The notes: generated by a model from the letters alone, not told the origin. Shown: positions 11,398 to 24,016, counted from the first letter of the stretch. The stretch is 64,000 bases of DNA from Rhytidiadelphus loreus (GCA_947034895.1 OX344763.1:74791093-74855092); one strand, 5' to 3'. Translations and numbers: made by a program.

Positions 11398-12977
11398 TTA
11401 TGTACGATAACAACAGTCAGGCATAGTCCAACAGTGAGGTGCCTTCCTCAAAGTGTCTAGAACATCAGGCACAGATGCCCTCTCGCCTACATCTATTTTC
11501 TGGAGGCTCAGTAGTTGAATCCTCAAATGCTGATACTGCTCTGGGTTTTTGGTCGTAAAATACTTTGGATCCCACTCTTCTTTCCAAATTTGATATGCTA
11601 TCCATCCAGTTGCATATGCATCAACAGCCATGGAGTAGAAGTGTTTTTTCTGCATGACTTCAAGTGAGGTCTCTGACCCCTTCTCTCCATACATGTAGAA
11701 CAACTCAGGGGTTGTATGTTTTCGTTGTTTTTTCTCCCGTTCAAATTCCTCCATGGTTCGATAACCATACCTTGATGGCTCCTTCTCTACAACTCGACCA
11801 GAAAGCCCCCAATCGCAAATCCCAATGTACACTGTGTTCTCTTTCCATTCATCAAAATGGAGCAAAACGATGGATGGAGTAATGTCATTGTGTAAATATT
11901 TTGCTTCATGGCATTTTCCCACTATGACAAGCAATGATAAAGCCAAATTCACGCGGTTTCGGCGATAAATTGCAGCCCAACCGAGTTCTTCCTGCGTCAA
12001 CCCTGCATCATGTTGTCTCGTGATGTCATCCACATCCAATGATTCACTCATTTTTGAGTTGTACTTGGCCAAGAAAGAAATCAAAGACCCTCCATTCCAC
12101 CATAGCATATAGCCTTCCATTATTTTTGGATGGATTTACGCAAGTCTTACGATACTAGGATGTATCACTGGACACCCCCCCGCCTCGCTTACAATAGCTT
12201 GGCGCTTCTCCTTCTTATTCGAGGTCTTCAAAGTCTTCCCGGCGAAGCAAATCCAACTGGAAATGCTTTGTAGTCTCGTGAGCACCACCTTCCTCACAGT
12301 CCCATATGATCCAGTCATAGTTTGATTCGGCATGGGATTCACTTCACGCAACTTTCCAACCACTTGAATGTTCCACTCACACAATGAGCTCGTATTTGAT
12401 CTTCAAGCGTCGCTTTCCATGGTGCTTGTTTCTTTCTACGCGAGGAAGAAAATTGTTGGGAGAACTTCTGAATTTGGTACAATCTTGAAGCAAATTCCTT
12501 GTCATGCGTGTCCCAATCACTACCATCCTCTTTCTTCTTCGTGTGATAACACCAATTTGCCACAATATTGGTGGTTAGCTGCGACACTTGTTTATCCAAC
12601 CACTCAGAGTGCAACTAGTAATCTTGATAGTTGTTGAATCGCTCGGATGCTCTAAATTTGGTCTCCAACTCTTGCCGCACTTCAGCATTCAACTTGTGGT
12701 ACACTTCTTCGTTGAAATTCACGTATTCTCTGCACATCATTCCCACACTTCGTCGCGTGTAAAAATTGACCGCTATTGCTCTAACCTCGAGCACATATTC
12801 GTGAGGGGGCATGTCAGGATTGGGTTGGTTTTTACGCTTCGACCTACTGGATGATGAGGGATTGGATGACCTTGAAGCCCCTGACACATTCGTGGCTGGA
12901 GGCACCACCTCAAACATTGCATCCAAGTCTTCAAACACCGAGCGGTGACCCGATGACCCACTCCCTTGTCTTGCCAT
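11398..12977 (-). pseudogene. Kinase-like protein, copy 2 (decayed)
   Basis: The best preserved kinase-like gene here. ATG at 12977 opens a Ser-rich leader, then a helical domain with the family motif VNFYTRRSVG and YVNFNEEVYHK. The kinase domain follows: glycine loop GSYGTVRKV, the VAIK-type lysine in FAGKTLK, a hinge MLWWNGGSL, catalytic loop HNDITPSIVLLHF, a DFG-equivalent CDWG, an APE-equivalent TTPELF, and the F-helix DAYATGWIAYQIW. The catalytic-loop Asn is Ile here (Asn in copy 1), so activity is doubtful. Stops TAG 12615 and TAA 12136 plus one frame change near 12350-12380 break it. It is divergently arranged with the RING gene at 13506; 528 bp containing a GTCCCCGCCC array separate the two starts. 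Confidence 0.7.
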
Positions 12978-13149
12978 TGTACAATATTTCGGAACCACCA
13001 AAGTTTCGGAGAAAATAAAAAAAACCGGGTGCTATATGTGGGCCAAGTCCAATCACCCACCAAACTCACTTCCAAGGGTCGCTTGCGCAAACGAAGGTGT
13101 GAGGCGTAGGGCGTGGACTTGGCAAAGAAAAAATGAGGGATCCTTTGGG

Positions 13150-13430
13150 ATTTATAGTCCCCGCCCCTCCCACGTCCGCGCCCTGGCCGCCACCCGTCTT
13201 CGCCCTGGCCCGACCCGTCCCCACCTTGGCCCGAGCTGTCCCCGCCCTGGCTCGGACACGTCCCTGCCTCGGCCCGAGCTGTCCCCACCCTGGCTCGGAC
13301 ACGTCCCCGCCCCGTCCGAGCCGTCCCCGCCCTGGCTCGGACACGTCCCCGCCTTGACAGGCAAATTTGAGGACTATAAAATTCCGTCCCCGCCCCATAA
13401 GTCCCCGCCTTGCGTATTCCAAATCCTCCA
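13150..13430. repeat. GTCCCCGCCC array between divergent genes
   Basis: GC-rich tandem array of GTCCCCGCCCTGGCTCGGAC-like units of about 15-40 bp. It begins about 175 bp before the kinase start (12977) and ends about 75 bp before the RING start (13506), so it occupies the shared promoter region. Related motifs (GTCAGGGCGGGGAC) recur at 18.6, 19.8 and 25.0 kb. Several ORFs rich in Pro, Arg and Gly on both strands are translations of the array, not genes. Confidence 0.85.
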
Positions 13431-13505
13431 CCTCTTCATTGAGCTGGTTGTTGGCGTTGTGTAGGGCCCTTTACAGTATACAGGTTTTTGCCGAAAAAAT
13501 TCACA

Positions 13506-15872
13506 ATGGCGACACCACCAAGAACCAACAAGGCTGAACGAGACAGGACTTGACTAAGGCCGAGTAACAAACATCAGAAGAGGTTACATGTACTTCGAAA
13601 CCCCGAAAAACTAGCATTTAAAGGTTGGAATGACGTGCCAGAACCGCGGAGTTTCGAAACTTGCATCACTTATATAGAATGGTGCCACATTGACAAGGCC
13701 TTCCCTGAAAAGCGATACAACTACCACCGCCGATTTCATAAAGTGAATTTGAAACACTGGATCGATGAGGCCTTTAAACAACGATGCATCGAAGTATACC
13801 AAGTGTTATACGAAAAATCCACTGTGAAAAGGAATGAAATTCACCTTTTCATTGCACGAGGTGTACATGCGGAGGTGAGATTGAACAAGCGGGTGGATTG
13901 GTCCACTTTGAAGGGTACGCCAACGACAGCAGATGGTATCAAGATACCAACACCAGCAAATGGAATGATTCCAAGGGGGTTTATGAGATATCCCGAAGGA
14001 GGGTTGGGCAGGGTCATCATACATATTGAGCCGCCTGACACATATGAGACGGCGGATTCTACTACTGACAATGAATCTAATGGATCTCATGTTGTGGTGG
14101 AATTAACCCCCAGAGGACAACAACGTGCACAAAGGAGGAGGGCGCAACGTGCACCTCGTGAACAACTTCCAGAACCAAATATTCGTGTAGAGGTCCAGGG
14201 CCCCGCTGAACCAGTACTTGGAGTTGTTGAGGCGCAATTCCAAGCACCTGATGAACCAACTCTTGGAGTTGTTGATGTCATGGCTGCTGCAAACACCATA
14301 CAAAGCTTGAGGGTGCAGTTACAAGACCAAGGTGATGAACTACATTCTCTATATGAAGATGTGGGCAAGTTACGAGAAGAAATCACGCTCAAAGACAAAG
14401 TAATTGCTCAACAAGCACGTGACATAGAAGAGCTTCGGCAAGCTCTACAAGCAGCACAAATGATGAACGAAGGTCAGGATCCACGAGGACATGCACAAGG
14501 ACCTCCTTGGGATTTTCAAATTCCGGTTCAAGATGCTCCAGGTGATGCTACCATGTCTACACAAGAAGATTCATTAGCCTTTCCCGAAGTAATTGCCACC
14601 GGCAACGTACTAATGTAGACTGAAGTTCGGGGCATGGTTATGGACAACAACCTTGAGCTCAACAACTTGCAAGGCAAAAATCAAACATTACAAAGTCGTT
14701 TGCATGCCTTGGTGGAGCAGTACTACCAGTGAAAGTTGGCATGCGTGTTCACCGTTGACAAGACACAACAGCTGGTAGCAGAGTTCAAGAAATTGGACCA
14801 CTATTACAGTGAGCACAATCAAAAAAGGGTATTTGGCTTGACTTTATGGGCCCTTGTGGATGATCTTTTCAGTCCCAACATGGCAATCATTGAGCTTGAT
14901 GGTGGAAAAACAATCATTGATTGGTCCAAATACAATTGGGATTTCAAAAACGAACTTGGGTCGAAGGTCGACTACAAAGGCAACCCGTTGTTGGAGTGGC
15001 CAAATCCTTCAAGTTTTGTGCACGACGGGACCACATGTCCCATTTGTATGAATCCATTTGGCCCTGAAGGTGGAATGTAGTTGGGCACGTGCAACCATGT
15101 ATACCACCCATTTTGCCTCATCAGTTTCATGATTGTCCGTCGTCGGTGCGCAATGTGCAAGGCTCCCTTCCACGAGCGCTTGTACGAGTTGTTTGGCTTG
15201 GTCCCATACATGCCACCACATTGGGAATACAATGCCACGAATGCCCCAGATCACCGTAGAATGTGGGGAACAGACTTGGTGTGGAGTTGGAAATTACAAA
15301 TGACATCGTTGGACGAAACACAGGTCGCTGCTGAATGTAGTTGGGAGATTGACCCCGATCAAATTGTCCAAGTCTGCCACCATTTGATTCCGATGAAAGA
15401 CAAGCATAGCCAAGGACGGCGGAATTTTTTCTTTCAATGCTTCAATGGACATTGGGACGAGGTTGGACTCAAGTTTCAATTTGGACCTCACCCTCAACGA
15501 TGGTTATCGGGCATTGATGGAATTCGAGTCACCGATGACAATGGGGTTTGTATTGGGTAGGACCCTGACATGCCCGACCCCGCGGAGCTTGCTCAATTAT
15601 TGGAATTTGAGTGGAGGGAAACTTTTAGAAATGAAGGGTTGGATTTTTTGCTTGAACAACATAGCCCGAATACACGCCGAGCTCTGGAGAGTCTCAAGCA
15701 ATCACAAATCATGAGGGCCATTCTAGAAGAAGACGGACCAGCAAGGAGAACTCGGTCTGCGGTTCGTAGACTTCAACTAGGCTCCAACGAAGATTTTCCA
15801 ATGCAACACGGCGCACACGACGACAAGGCTGGACCTAGTGGCACTACAAACAGTCCAATGAACATCGACTGA
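13506..15872 (+). pseudogene. RING-H2 / coiled-coil protein (stop-riddled, frame intact)
   Basis: A single frame from ATG 13506 to TGA 15870 codes about 788 residues with no frameshift, interrupted by TGA 13551, TAG 14616, TGA 14730, TAG 15078 and TAG 15558. Order of parts: a short leader; a conserved block (IEWCHIDKAF, HWIDEAFKQRC); a Gln/Arg/Pro-rich linker; a coiled coil at about 14290-14460; a block with DWSKYNWDFKNELG; then a RING-H2 finger, CPIC at 15036-15047, CNHVYHPFC just after 15081 and CAMC at 15147-15158, giving the C3H2C3 ligand set. The C-terminus is acidic and helical. RING-H2 proteins are usually ubiquitin E3 ligases; that function is inferred for the ancestral protein. The 15078 stop falls inside the finger. 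Confidence 0.7.
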
Positions 15873-16550
15873 GTGCATTTTTTAGTGTGCTAAACTAGTA
15901 ATTACTAATTAGCAAAGCATATTTTGCATATACAGTTATAGACTTTGGCACTTATCATTACCGAGGCTTATAGAGTTGCTACTTTGGTAGTTCGGTACTA
16001 CAAACAGTATTAGACAAAGACTCGTGGATATGCATATTTTATCGTGGAAAAAGTATTGTATACTTTTCAATTTTTGTAGTACATGATGCATATGAAATAT
16101 ATATATTCAATTGTTGAATTCCTTTGCATGATATGGCATGTGTGATATGTGGATATAATAATGTACTCATGGCCTAAGAATAAGTGCATTTCAGATTTTG
16201 AGTGTATGAAAGTATATATTCATGTAAATATATATGTATTAATATTATTGTATGTGTATAAAAAGATATTAACAATTTAACATTAATGTATATTTTGTTA
16301 CAAATATATTAATGTTAATGTATGAAGGGATACATTAACCTTTGAATGACTTGATCCATCCAAAAATGGTAAAATTTCTTATTTTAGCTTGAATAACAAT
16401 CAGGTATTTTTACTGCTTAAAACTTTGAATTCTATATCATTTACAGAAATTGCAATTTTGTTCGCGAATGTTTCTAATTGTTATCATTTCTAACTTTCTA
16501 TTGCAGAAAATCAGCATATAATCATATATGAGGAAAAAGAGGAAAACAAT
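15873..16550. other. AT-rich interval, no gene seen
   Basis: Downstream flank of the RING gene. It is AT-rich with ATAT/TATG-rich stretches around 16090-16330. I see no gene or clear repeat. Confidence 0.55.
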
Positions 16551-16551
16551 T

Positions 16552-17326
16552 CAATCACCCCCCTAATGACATTTTTTCTGTCTAAAAACAATAAAAACTG
16601 CCATTTCTACTACGTTGTCCAAGATTCCAACAAAATTCTATTTTTGAAACTGAACCGTAGGATCTTGAAATTTACTTGCTTGAAATTATGTGGTTAAAAT
16701 TTCATGAAGTTTGACCGTATAGATTGAGAGATATGACTATATGAGCATTCAAAGTTTAAGAAACAAGTTTTCTTCAACACTAAACTGCAATTTTAGATGA
16801 CTTTTATTGCTATTTGTAGAAAAAATGTGCACTATGGAATTTGAATTAAAAATTTATTGTGTTGAAGAATTGAGTTGGGAGTCTATGAAAAAAAATTCAA
16901 AAAATAACAACTTCATTTTCATACTTCAAGAAATTGTCAAGTAGAAGTGTAGAATTGTAGAAGCACGTTCAAAATTGAAAGAAAAACTAAACAATTAATA
17001 GCTCTTAGATGGGATTGAAATACAATAATCCCAATGGTGAGATTGTTCTAGCAAGCAAACATAACCTTTTAAAAAACCAAAAATCTGAAAATTGCATTCT
17101 AAAGATTCAATTTCTTTTGCTGCCCGCCGAATTCAGTTCTAGGCATCTTGTGGTATAACTTTGGCTTCCGGGCACCGATTGAAATAAAAATTATATTCCC
17201 ACAAAGCTTATTACATTTTCTATCTTCAAAAAAAGTTTTGCAAAATTAGGATAAAATTTCAGCCCATAGAAACCTACCCGAATTCTAAAGTGTCCCCTCA
17301 AGGGACAATGGGACTTTAGGGGTTAA
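16552..17326. mobile_element. piggyBac-type MITE (about 775 bp)
   Basis: The right end is GGACTTTAGGGGTTAA, ending at 17326. The left end is a degenerate CAATCACCCCCCTAATGACA at about 16552. Internal family blocks include AAAACTGCCATTTCTACT, TGAACCGTAGGATCTTGAAA, TTTGACCGTATAGATTGA and AATTATATTCCCACAAAG, shared with the copies at 2.2, 2.8, 5.7 and 10.4 kb. Confidence 0.65.
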
Positions 17327-18239
17327 TTTGAAATTTTGGGAGGAGGTGCAAGTAGTAATGGAGGTGAACCAAAAAATATTCCAATTTCTTATTTTATTTT
17401 TCACACAAAAGAAAGCCACATCAAAGTATCAAATAAGTGAAACAACTTGAAGTCGAATTCCATCCTGACGTCTTGAACTTAAAGTTGAAACCAAATGAAT
17501 CCTTTTATGTAATTGGTATACAAAATTTATATACATTTTGCTAGTACAAAAATAATTTTTCTTCTTATTTTTTGTTTTTACAATAATTTAGGAATAAAAG
17601 TAAAATTATTCTGATTTCTTAAAGGTAAAGGTGGAAATAAAATTATATGAATTACAAAATATATATTAGAGTAATCCATAATTTGTGTTGTAAGCCTGTA
17701 AAGTGTAAAGTTTAAATTAAGAATGTAGGGTGGAATTGTTTTGGGAAAGTTGTATTGTTCTAAAAATTTTGAAGCATGTACTCATTTAGCCAACTTGCAA
17801 TGAAGAATGAATTCATAGAATAACCACCATTTTTTGCCTCCACCATTCATCATCCGAAATTTTTATAAGCTAAAATTTGAACAGTCAATATTTGTTATAA
17901 TTAATTACACACATCCTACTATCCTAAATATAGTAGGATTTTTTTTTGTATGCTTCTATAAAAAAATTCAAATACATTCCATACTTGCTCAAATTTTCTT
18001 AAATTGTTATCATTGAATACCCCAAATTTCCATACTTGCTCAAATTCTCTTAAATTTCATCGAAACATTTCTAAAACCCTTTTTTTTGGGATTTCCAAAC
18101 CCTTTTAGCTTCTATTTTGGAGAACTATTAATAACATTCATCCTTTAAGTCTTCAACTTGAATTTTCAAAAACGAGTACCTTGTTTACCGTTACAAATCC
18201 TAAAACTTCTAGCATCTTATTATATTTGTTTTCTTGAAA
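17327..18239. other. AT-rich interval, no gene seen
   Basis: AT-rich sequence with no supported gene. The sentence-like repeat CCATACTTGCTCAAATT occurs twice (near 17980 and 18031). Confidence 0.5.
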
Positions 18240-18535
18240 GTGTGCAAGTTAGTTTTAATTCTCTAGAAATCCCATTTTTGGAGTGTGGGGACTATTTCTC
18301 AAGTCCTTGGAGAAGCGAAGAAGACCAAGGGCGATACATGAAAGGAGACACATCTTTCCATGAATTCTCTTTCAACTCAAAAAGTAGTTGGACCTCTTAA
18401 TACAACCATTGACTTCAAGAAATTCCCTGAGCTCAAATTAATGGCTGACTACATTAATTGGTTTCCCACTTTCCCTCTCTCCATGGAAAGGAAGAATCCC
18501 ATGCTAATTTCAAATCTCAAGGTCAATTCCATTCC
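18240..18535. repeat. Upstream module, copy A
   Basis: About 290 bp that recur at 19450-19735, for example AAAAAGTAGTTGGACCTCT, TGACTACATTAATTGGTT and GGAAGGAAGAATCCCA-type segments in the same order. In both places a GTCC/GGAC motif array follows immediately. It looks like a duplicated 5' region of a mobile element; the short ORFs across it are not supported as genes. Confidence 0.65.
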
Positions 18536-18564
18536 CCCTTGTCGTTGGTGGAGAGAGTTCTTGC

Positions 18565-18695
18565 ATCCGAGGGTCAGGGCACGGACGTGTGGACGTCAAG
18601 GCGTGGACGTCCCGTCAGGGCGGGGACTTCAGGGTGGGGACGTGAAGTCAGGGCGGGGACGCCAGGGCGCGGACGTCCACTTACAATTCGAATTT
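18565..18695. repeat. GTCAGGGCGGGGAC array
   Basis: About eight units of GGCGGGGAC / GGCGTGGACGTC in tandem, the reverse complement of the GTCCCCGCCCTGAC motif at 13.2 and 25.0 kb. It is followed by three close TTTGAACTCCCTCCAAG units at 18695-18780. Confidence 0.8.
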
Positions 18696-18780
18696 TGAAC
18701 CCAGTCTTCAACTCCCTCCTTGAACTCCCTCCAAGCCAATTTTGAACTCCCTCCAAGTCAAATTTGAACTCCCTCCAAGG

Positions 18781-19107
18781 GTTTGCTATCCCCATACCCA
18801 AAATAATGAAATGAACTGTTGCCCTTGAATTAAAAAATCACTTAACTAGTATTTCATTTCAATACCCATCCCTCCTAAGTCCTAGACTTACTTTAGAGTT
18901 TAGAGCTCTAGGATCCCATTACACAAATTAAAGGGTGGAGTCTAATGATTGAATATTTGAAATCATAAACAATTTTGCTTCATTTCATTCCCAAAGACCC
19001 AAACCGCTTTGCTATCCCCATACCCAAAATAATTAAATGAACCGTTGCCCTTGAATTAAAAAATCACTTAACTAGTATTTCATTTCAATACCCACCCCTC
19101 CTATTTT
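18781..19107. repeat. Two direct copies of a ~98-bp segment
   Basis: The segment beginning TTTGCTATCCCCATACCC at about 18782 recurs at about 19008 (offset 226 bp) and is nearly identical through AATACCCAYCCCTCCTA. The rest up to 19450 is AT-rich without a gene. Confidence 0.75.
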
Positions 19108-19449
19108 ACCCATTACAAGAAATTTTGGTTAAAGTCTCTAAGACCTAAATCCTTGTACCCTTTTTTCACGGAAAAAAACCCTTCAAGCATATTCTAAAGC
19201 ATTATGATTTATATTTGATTTAAATCCAAAACCTTGTAGCTTTGTATTTAAAAAATGAAGACTTAAATCAAAAGCTTGAGAAGTATACGTTGGTAATAGT
19301 TTGATTTGTAAACTTCAAATCCAAAATCACAAATACCTTTTTTTAATAAGAATGAAATATAAACTTTGAACTTGAATTTAAACAATTATGTACCTTGACT
19401 TTCATTAGGACTCGAAATCTTTTGGGATTTTAGTTACACAAATTTAGTC

Positions 19450-19735
19450 TTTCTTGTTTGGAAGTTCAATTTCATTTTCTATTTTTTTTTTGGGTTCCAA
19501 CTTTACATGGGTCCTACTTCTCAAGTGCTTGATGAAGGCCAGAACTTGAAGTTTGGCCTCAAGAAGGGAGTGACATGCTTTAATACGTTGTCATTGAATT
19601 CAAAAAGTAGTTGGACCTCTCAATGCAGCCATTGACTTGAAGATATTCCCCGTGCTCAAATTAAGGGCTGACTACATTAATTGGTTCTCCTCTCTCTATA
19701 GGAAGGAAGAATCCCACAACTAAATTCATACCAAA
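19450..19735. repeat. Upstream module, copy B
   Basis: Second copy of the 18240-18535 module, offset about 1.2 kb, with several mismatches and an extra insertion near 19520-19580. It precedes the array at 19745 and the hAT gene at 20165. Confidence 0.6.
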
Positions 19736-19744
19736 GTCTATCGT

Positions 19745-19900
19745 AGGACCTCCGCGCCCTGCCGTCTGCGCCCTGTCATCCGGAAACGCGTCGCGCCGGG
19801 GCGTGGACGCGTCGGAATTGTGTGACGTCCGCGCCTCGAGTACTAAAATTGCCCTTCCCTGACGTCCCCGTCCTTGCAGAAGAGGTCCACGCCCTTGCAC
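19745..19900. repeat. GCGCCCTG/GACGTCC array
   Basis: Motif cluster with CCGCGCCCTGCCGTC, GGCGTGGACGCG, GACGTCCGCGCC and GACGTCCCCGTCC units, 265-420 bp upstream of the hAT start at 20165. Confidence 0.7.
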
Positions 19901-20164
19901 TCCCAGGCTATAAAGCCAACCTTGTCGGATTGACTTCTTTACATTTGTCATCTTGGCCTCATCATCTTGGACTTCAATTCACTTTGAGTTCCTTGGGAGT
20001 CTACTTGGGTGACAAATGGCCCTAGTTAGCTGTTGAAGTGATGTAAAAGTCAGTTCAAGCAGTTGATTGGCGCTAACTACTATTTTGTCCTTTTCATTTG
20101 GTATAATAGCCTCTTCTACAGTTCTGCCTCCTCCAAGAAAACGTTTGCATTCGTCGTGAACGCG

Positions 20165-23100
20165 ATGGGAAGTCAACGAAAGCAAACAAAAGAATGGGAA
20201 CCGTGGTATAATTTCTCTGAGAACGGGGGTAAAGTGAGTTGTGTATTTTGCAATGCAACATTCAGCTATAAACGCGAGCATGCTTTTGCTCACTTTGAAT
20301 ATGGCGCGAAGTCCGAGAGATCAATTTGTCGTAATGCGCCGCGAGCCGTGTGCCACCGATTTGCAAATTGTGCAAACTTTGTTCCTCAACGATTGAGCCC
20401 CGAGGACATGTATGAAGGAGAATCAATTCCCACTAGTCCATCAAGAGCAACTCCAGTTGCAAGTTCAAGCCAATCCTTTCAAAACGAAGTGACGGGAGGG
20501 GGTTCAGGTGACGCCCAAGCTGAAGGGATTACTCTCCCTAAAACGAATGATGCAGTACAGAGGTCCCAAAGTCTCGCTGCATCAAATTCCACAAGATCTG
20601 GGTCATTACTTCAATAATGTATGAAGGATGCTTTTAATGTTGCGAAGAGGAAGGAGTTGGATGACAAGTGGGCATCGTTTTTTTACGAGGCGAACGTGCC
20701 ATTTAATGTGGCAAGAAATCCAGCCTTTATTGAGGCTGTGAGGGCAACCTCAGTGGCAAGGTTTGAATACAGTCCACCTTCTTACCATCAGTTCAGGACG
20801 AAATTGATTGAACTGAAGAGGTTGCAGATCGAGAAGCAAATTGAAACCAAAGTTGGTTTTGCAGTGAAACATTATGGGGTGACAATATGCACTGATGGCT
20901 GGGATGACGTGAACCGGAGGCCTCTAATGAATGTAATGATGTCGTGCCCTACCGGTGATGTATTTTGGGGGGCCATTGACACCACCGGGCAAAAGAAGTC
21001 CATGCGCTACATAGCGGACCAGATGAAGGTATTCATTGAGAAAGTGGATTCGAAGCACGTGATACAAGTTTGTACGGATAATGCAGCGAATATGCTTGGA
21101 GCATTGGATGATATCGTTCGCACGTATCTACACATTTTCAAGCAGGGGTGCATGGCACATGCTTTGGATCTCATGTTGGAAGATTGGGCCAAAGTACTAG
21201 AATTCAAAGATTTAATTCAGAGGGCAAGAAGATTGTGCCAGTACATTCGGAACCATCACGCGACTATGTCGGTATTCCGGATGTTGAGTCCGACCCTTCA
21301 ATTAGTAGTGCCCAGCAAAACCCGCTTTGCTTGTCATTTTCTCATGTTGCACCGATTGGAGAAACTTCGCGGAGTACTGTTGCGGTTAAAAGACTATGCG
21401 CGCGTTCAAAATTACTTTGATGGTCTGCGAGACAGACAAAATGCGGAGCAAGCAGCTACAGCTTCACGTAATGTGGTGTCAACTATCGAAGACGTGGGCT
21501 TCTGGCAACAATGTGCAAATTACGTGCACATGACTAAAGACGTGTTGAAGGCATTGCGAATATTTGATGGCCGAGAACCAGCTATGGGTCGGGCGTGGCT
21601 CGTAATGCACAATTTGAGAGCCCATGTGTTTTCTTTAAGAGGCCACCCTTCAAACTACGAGATGACATAGCCACCACCATGGAGGAGTCTTTCACATCCA
21701 GGTGGGACATGGTGTTCACGGATGTTCACTATGCTGGGGCCCTTCTGAATCCGTATCTCTTGGATAACGTGGCACTTAGGGCTGATGGAGTTGCCCTCCG
21801 TGCATTGTATCGAGTCATCTGCAAAATGGAAAATGTAGTGGGTGTGGAGTTTAACAACATGTTGGCAGAATTAACAGAATTCGAGGAGGGCACGGGGCCA
21901 TACAGTGCAGTAGAGACACATGACATCCGAGCGACACAGATGCTTCCTTACCAATGGTGGCACAGGGTTGGAGATCGAGCACTATCTAAGATTGCCGTTC
22001 ATATCTTGTCATTGACGTGTTCAACATGTTCATGTGAAAGGAATTGGAGTATGTATTCCTTTGTCCACAACAAGGTCTGGAATCGGTTAGCCCCCGAGAA
22101 GGCTGAGTCATTGGTATATATTTATACCAATAGTCGTGTACTTCAGCAAAGACCAGGGGCCGATCCTGTTCGTTGGTATGATGCTAATATCCTCTCGGAG
22201 GATTCTGATCCAGATGCCCTTGGCCCTGTTCCAGTGGCTGAACGCAATTATGAATTTGACGCGATGGTAGCTGAGAAAGAAGAAGAGGCTGATGTGGAAG
22301 CTAACCGAGTACCCCGAGAATACCGACCAAATCCAGAGTTGTGGAGGGCGGGGGCTGATCACCTTGCAGAAGCTAGAAATTACTATAGAGATGGTCATGA
22401 AGTGGAAGAGGAAGTCCTCTCTGGTCGTTGGGGCCCTTGGGGAGCCGATCCTTGCCGAAGTCCTACACCCATTGGCGATGAAAATGTAGTTGTTTCTGAA
22501 GTGCAACCTTTGTCATCGTCTTCCGAGAGTGATCACCCGGCCGCAGTGGACGTCGATGATGATAATGTTATCTCGAACAATGACGACAACCTCCCTTCGG
22601 AAAACGAAGGGGGAAATGGAAATGGCAGTGAGAATCTGAAGAACAATGCAACTCAGAATACTAAAGGATCCGTTTGCGATCGTGATGACAATAGGGGGCC
22701 CAGAGGAGTGGGGGGCCGCGATAGCAACAGAGTTTTTGGAGGACGCCATGGCCAGAACATTGGAAATACAAGGATGGCACGACCAATCACAAGACATGTT
22801 GTTGAGGTTAATGCAGTGGGAAGAACACGTTTTGACCCTGAACATTTAGATCACAATGATGTTTTTGCGTTTACTGACCCACTTGAAGACGAAGCCCATA
22901 TACCACCACCAGTTGCAGTGCATACTATTATTTCTAACCCTTCATCTCCCGCAACTTCGAGTGCTCCTTGTCGACCTTCCGAAGAAGTGCTAGGCTCAGT
23001 GGGAAATGTTGCAATGACACCTCAAAGCATTTCAAATGTTACAACGGGTGGTAGACACCGTACCGCCCTTCAACCCGCAATTCACCACACTATGGGTGAA

Positions 23101-23628
23101 TATCAACAAGGACGTGGAAGGAGTTTCGTCCGTAAAAGAGCAAGAGGTCGTGCAACGATTGGAGGCCGTGATATTAGAGGTGGACGAAACAATAACGAAG
23201 TGTCGTCATTGAGGCCCCCTAAACGCCCTCTTTTAGGAATTGGGGTCCGAGACTTGAATGTGGTGATAGAGCCATTTTTTAATACGTATGTCCCAGGACC
23301 AACTTTGTCCACTCCAGCGTATGTCGTTCCTCGAGTACAAGGAGGCCCCATTATAAATTCTGACGCGGAGGACCCTAGAACTCAACGGCACAAGAGGTTT
23401 AAACGCAGTCGTAGGCATGGTCAAATAGCTGTGGAGCTTCGAAATGAGAACTCGGAAGTGGAAAACTAGTGGACCACAGATGGTGACGATGGAGAAGATG
23501 AACGTGGAACTAGTAAAGTTGGTGATGATGAAGACGACCCTGATTGTGATGAGGCACCAGCAGATGATGATGTGGTCATTCGAGATGTTGCATTACCAGA
23601 TCCGGGTACACAAGAAGTTCGCAGATGA
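20165..23628 (+). pseudogene. hAT-superfamily transposase with BED finger and DUF659 core
   Basis: The start ATG 20165 opens a BED-type zinc finger (CVFCNATFSYKREHAFAHF), then the DUF659/RNase H-like core with ICTDGW and CTDNAANML, which retain two Asp residues expected in the catalytic core, and the C-terminal dimerisation signature CERNWSMYSF with SLVYIYTNSR. A long acidic Ser/Asn-rich tail with an Arg/Gly-rich segment (GRGRSFVRKRARGRATIGG) follows. Breaks: in-frame TAA at 20615, one frame change at about 21650-21665, and TAG at 23467, after which the frame continues to TGA 23626. A tail this long and charged is unusual for hAT transposases. Cut-and-paste transposition is the family role; this copy is inactive as written. 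Confidence 0.85.
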
Positions 23629-24016
23629 AGTCGTTTCAACAATTGAGGGGCACCTGACAGCATTTGTGTTCTGTAGACCTTCATTCATCATGAGTTCAAG
23701 ACAGTTGCACCAATTGAAACATGAAGTAATGAAGATCTACAAGAAGAAGAAGGAGAGTCTTAGATAACCAGTAGAAGAGGAGGCATATCTTGAGAGCAGT
23801 ATATTCATTGTGTTGTGAACTTGTTATTGTACTGAACAACGCTTGAAATATAAAAATGTTTTGGTTATCTAAAATAAAAAAGTTTCCAATTGTGTTTGTA
23901 GAATTATCACATTTGCCATGCATGAAGATGACATTCATGAGTGTAATTATATTGTATAGTTTAAATGTTGTAAGTAAGGTGTACTAAATTTATTACTATC
24001 CTTGCATTCACGTAGA
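23629..24016. other. 3' flank of hAT gene
   Basis: AT-rich 3' flank; it still holds a short Lys-rich continuation near 23690-23766 (KIYKKKKESLR) in a different frame. No independent gene is supported. Confidence 0.4.

Noticed and set aside
13036..13464. Pro/Arg/Gly-rich ORFs on both strands around 13.0-13.5 kb
   Set aside because: They are translations of the GC-rich array; both strands are open because the repeat lacks stop codons.
22108..22506. 132-residue minus-strand ORF inside the hAT gene
   Set aside because: Shadow frame of the transposase coding strand.
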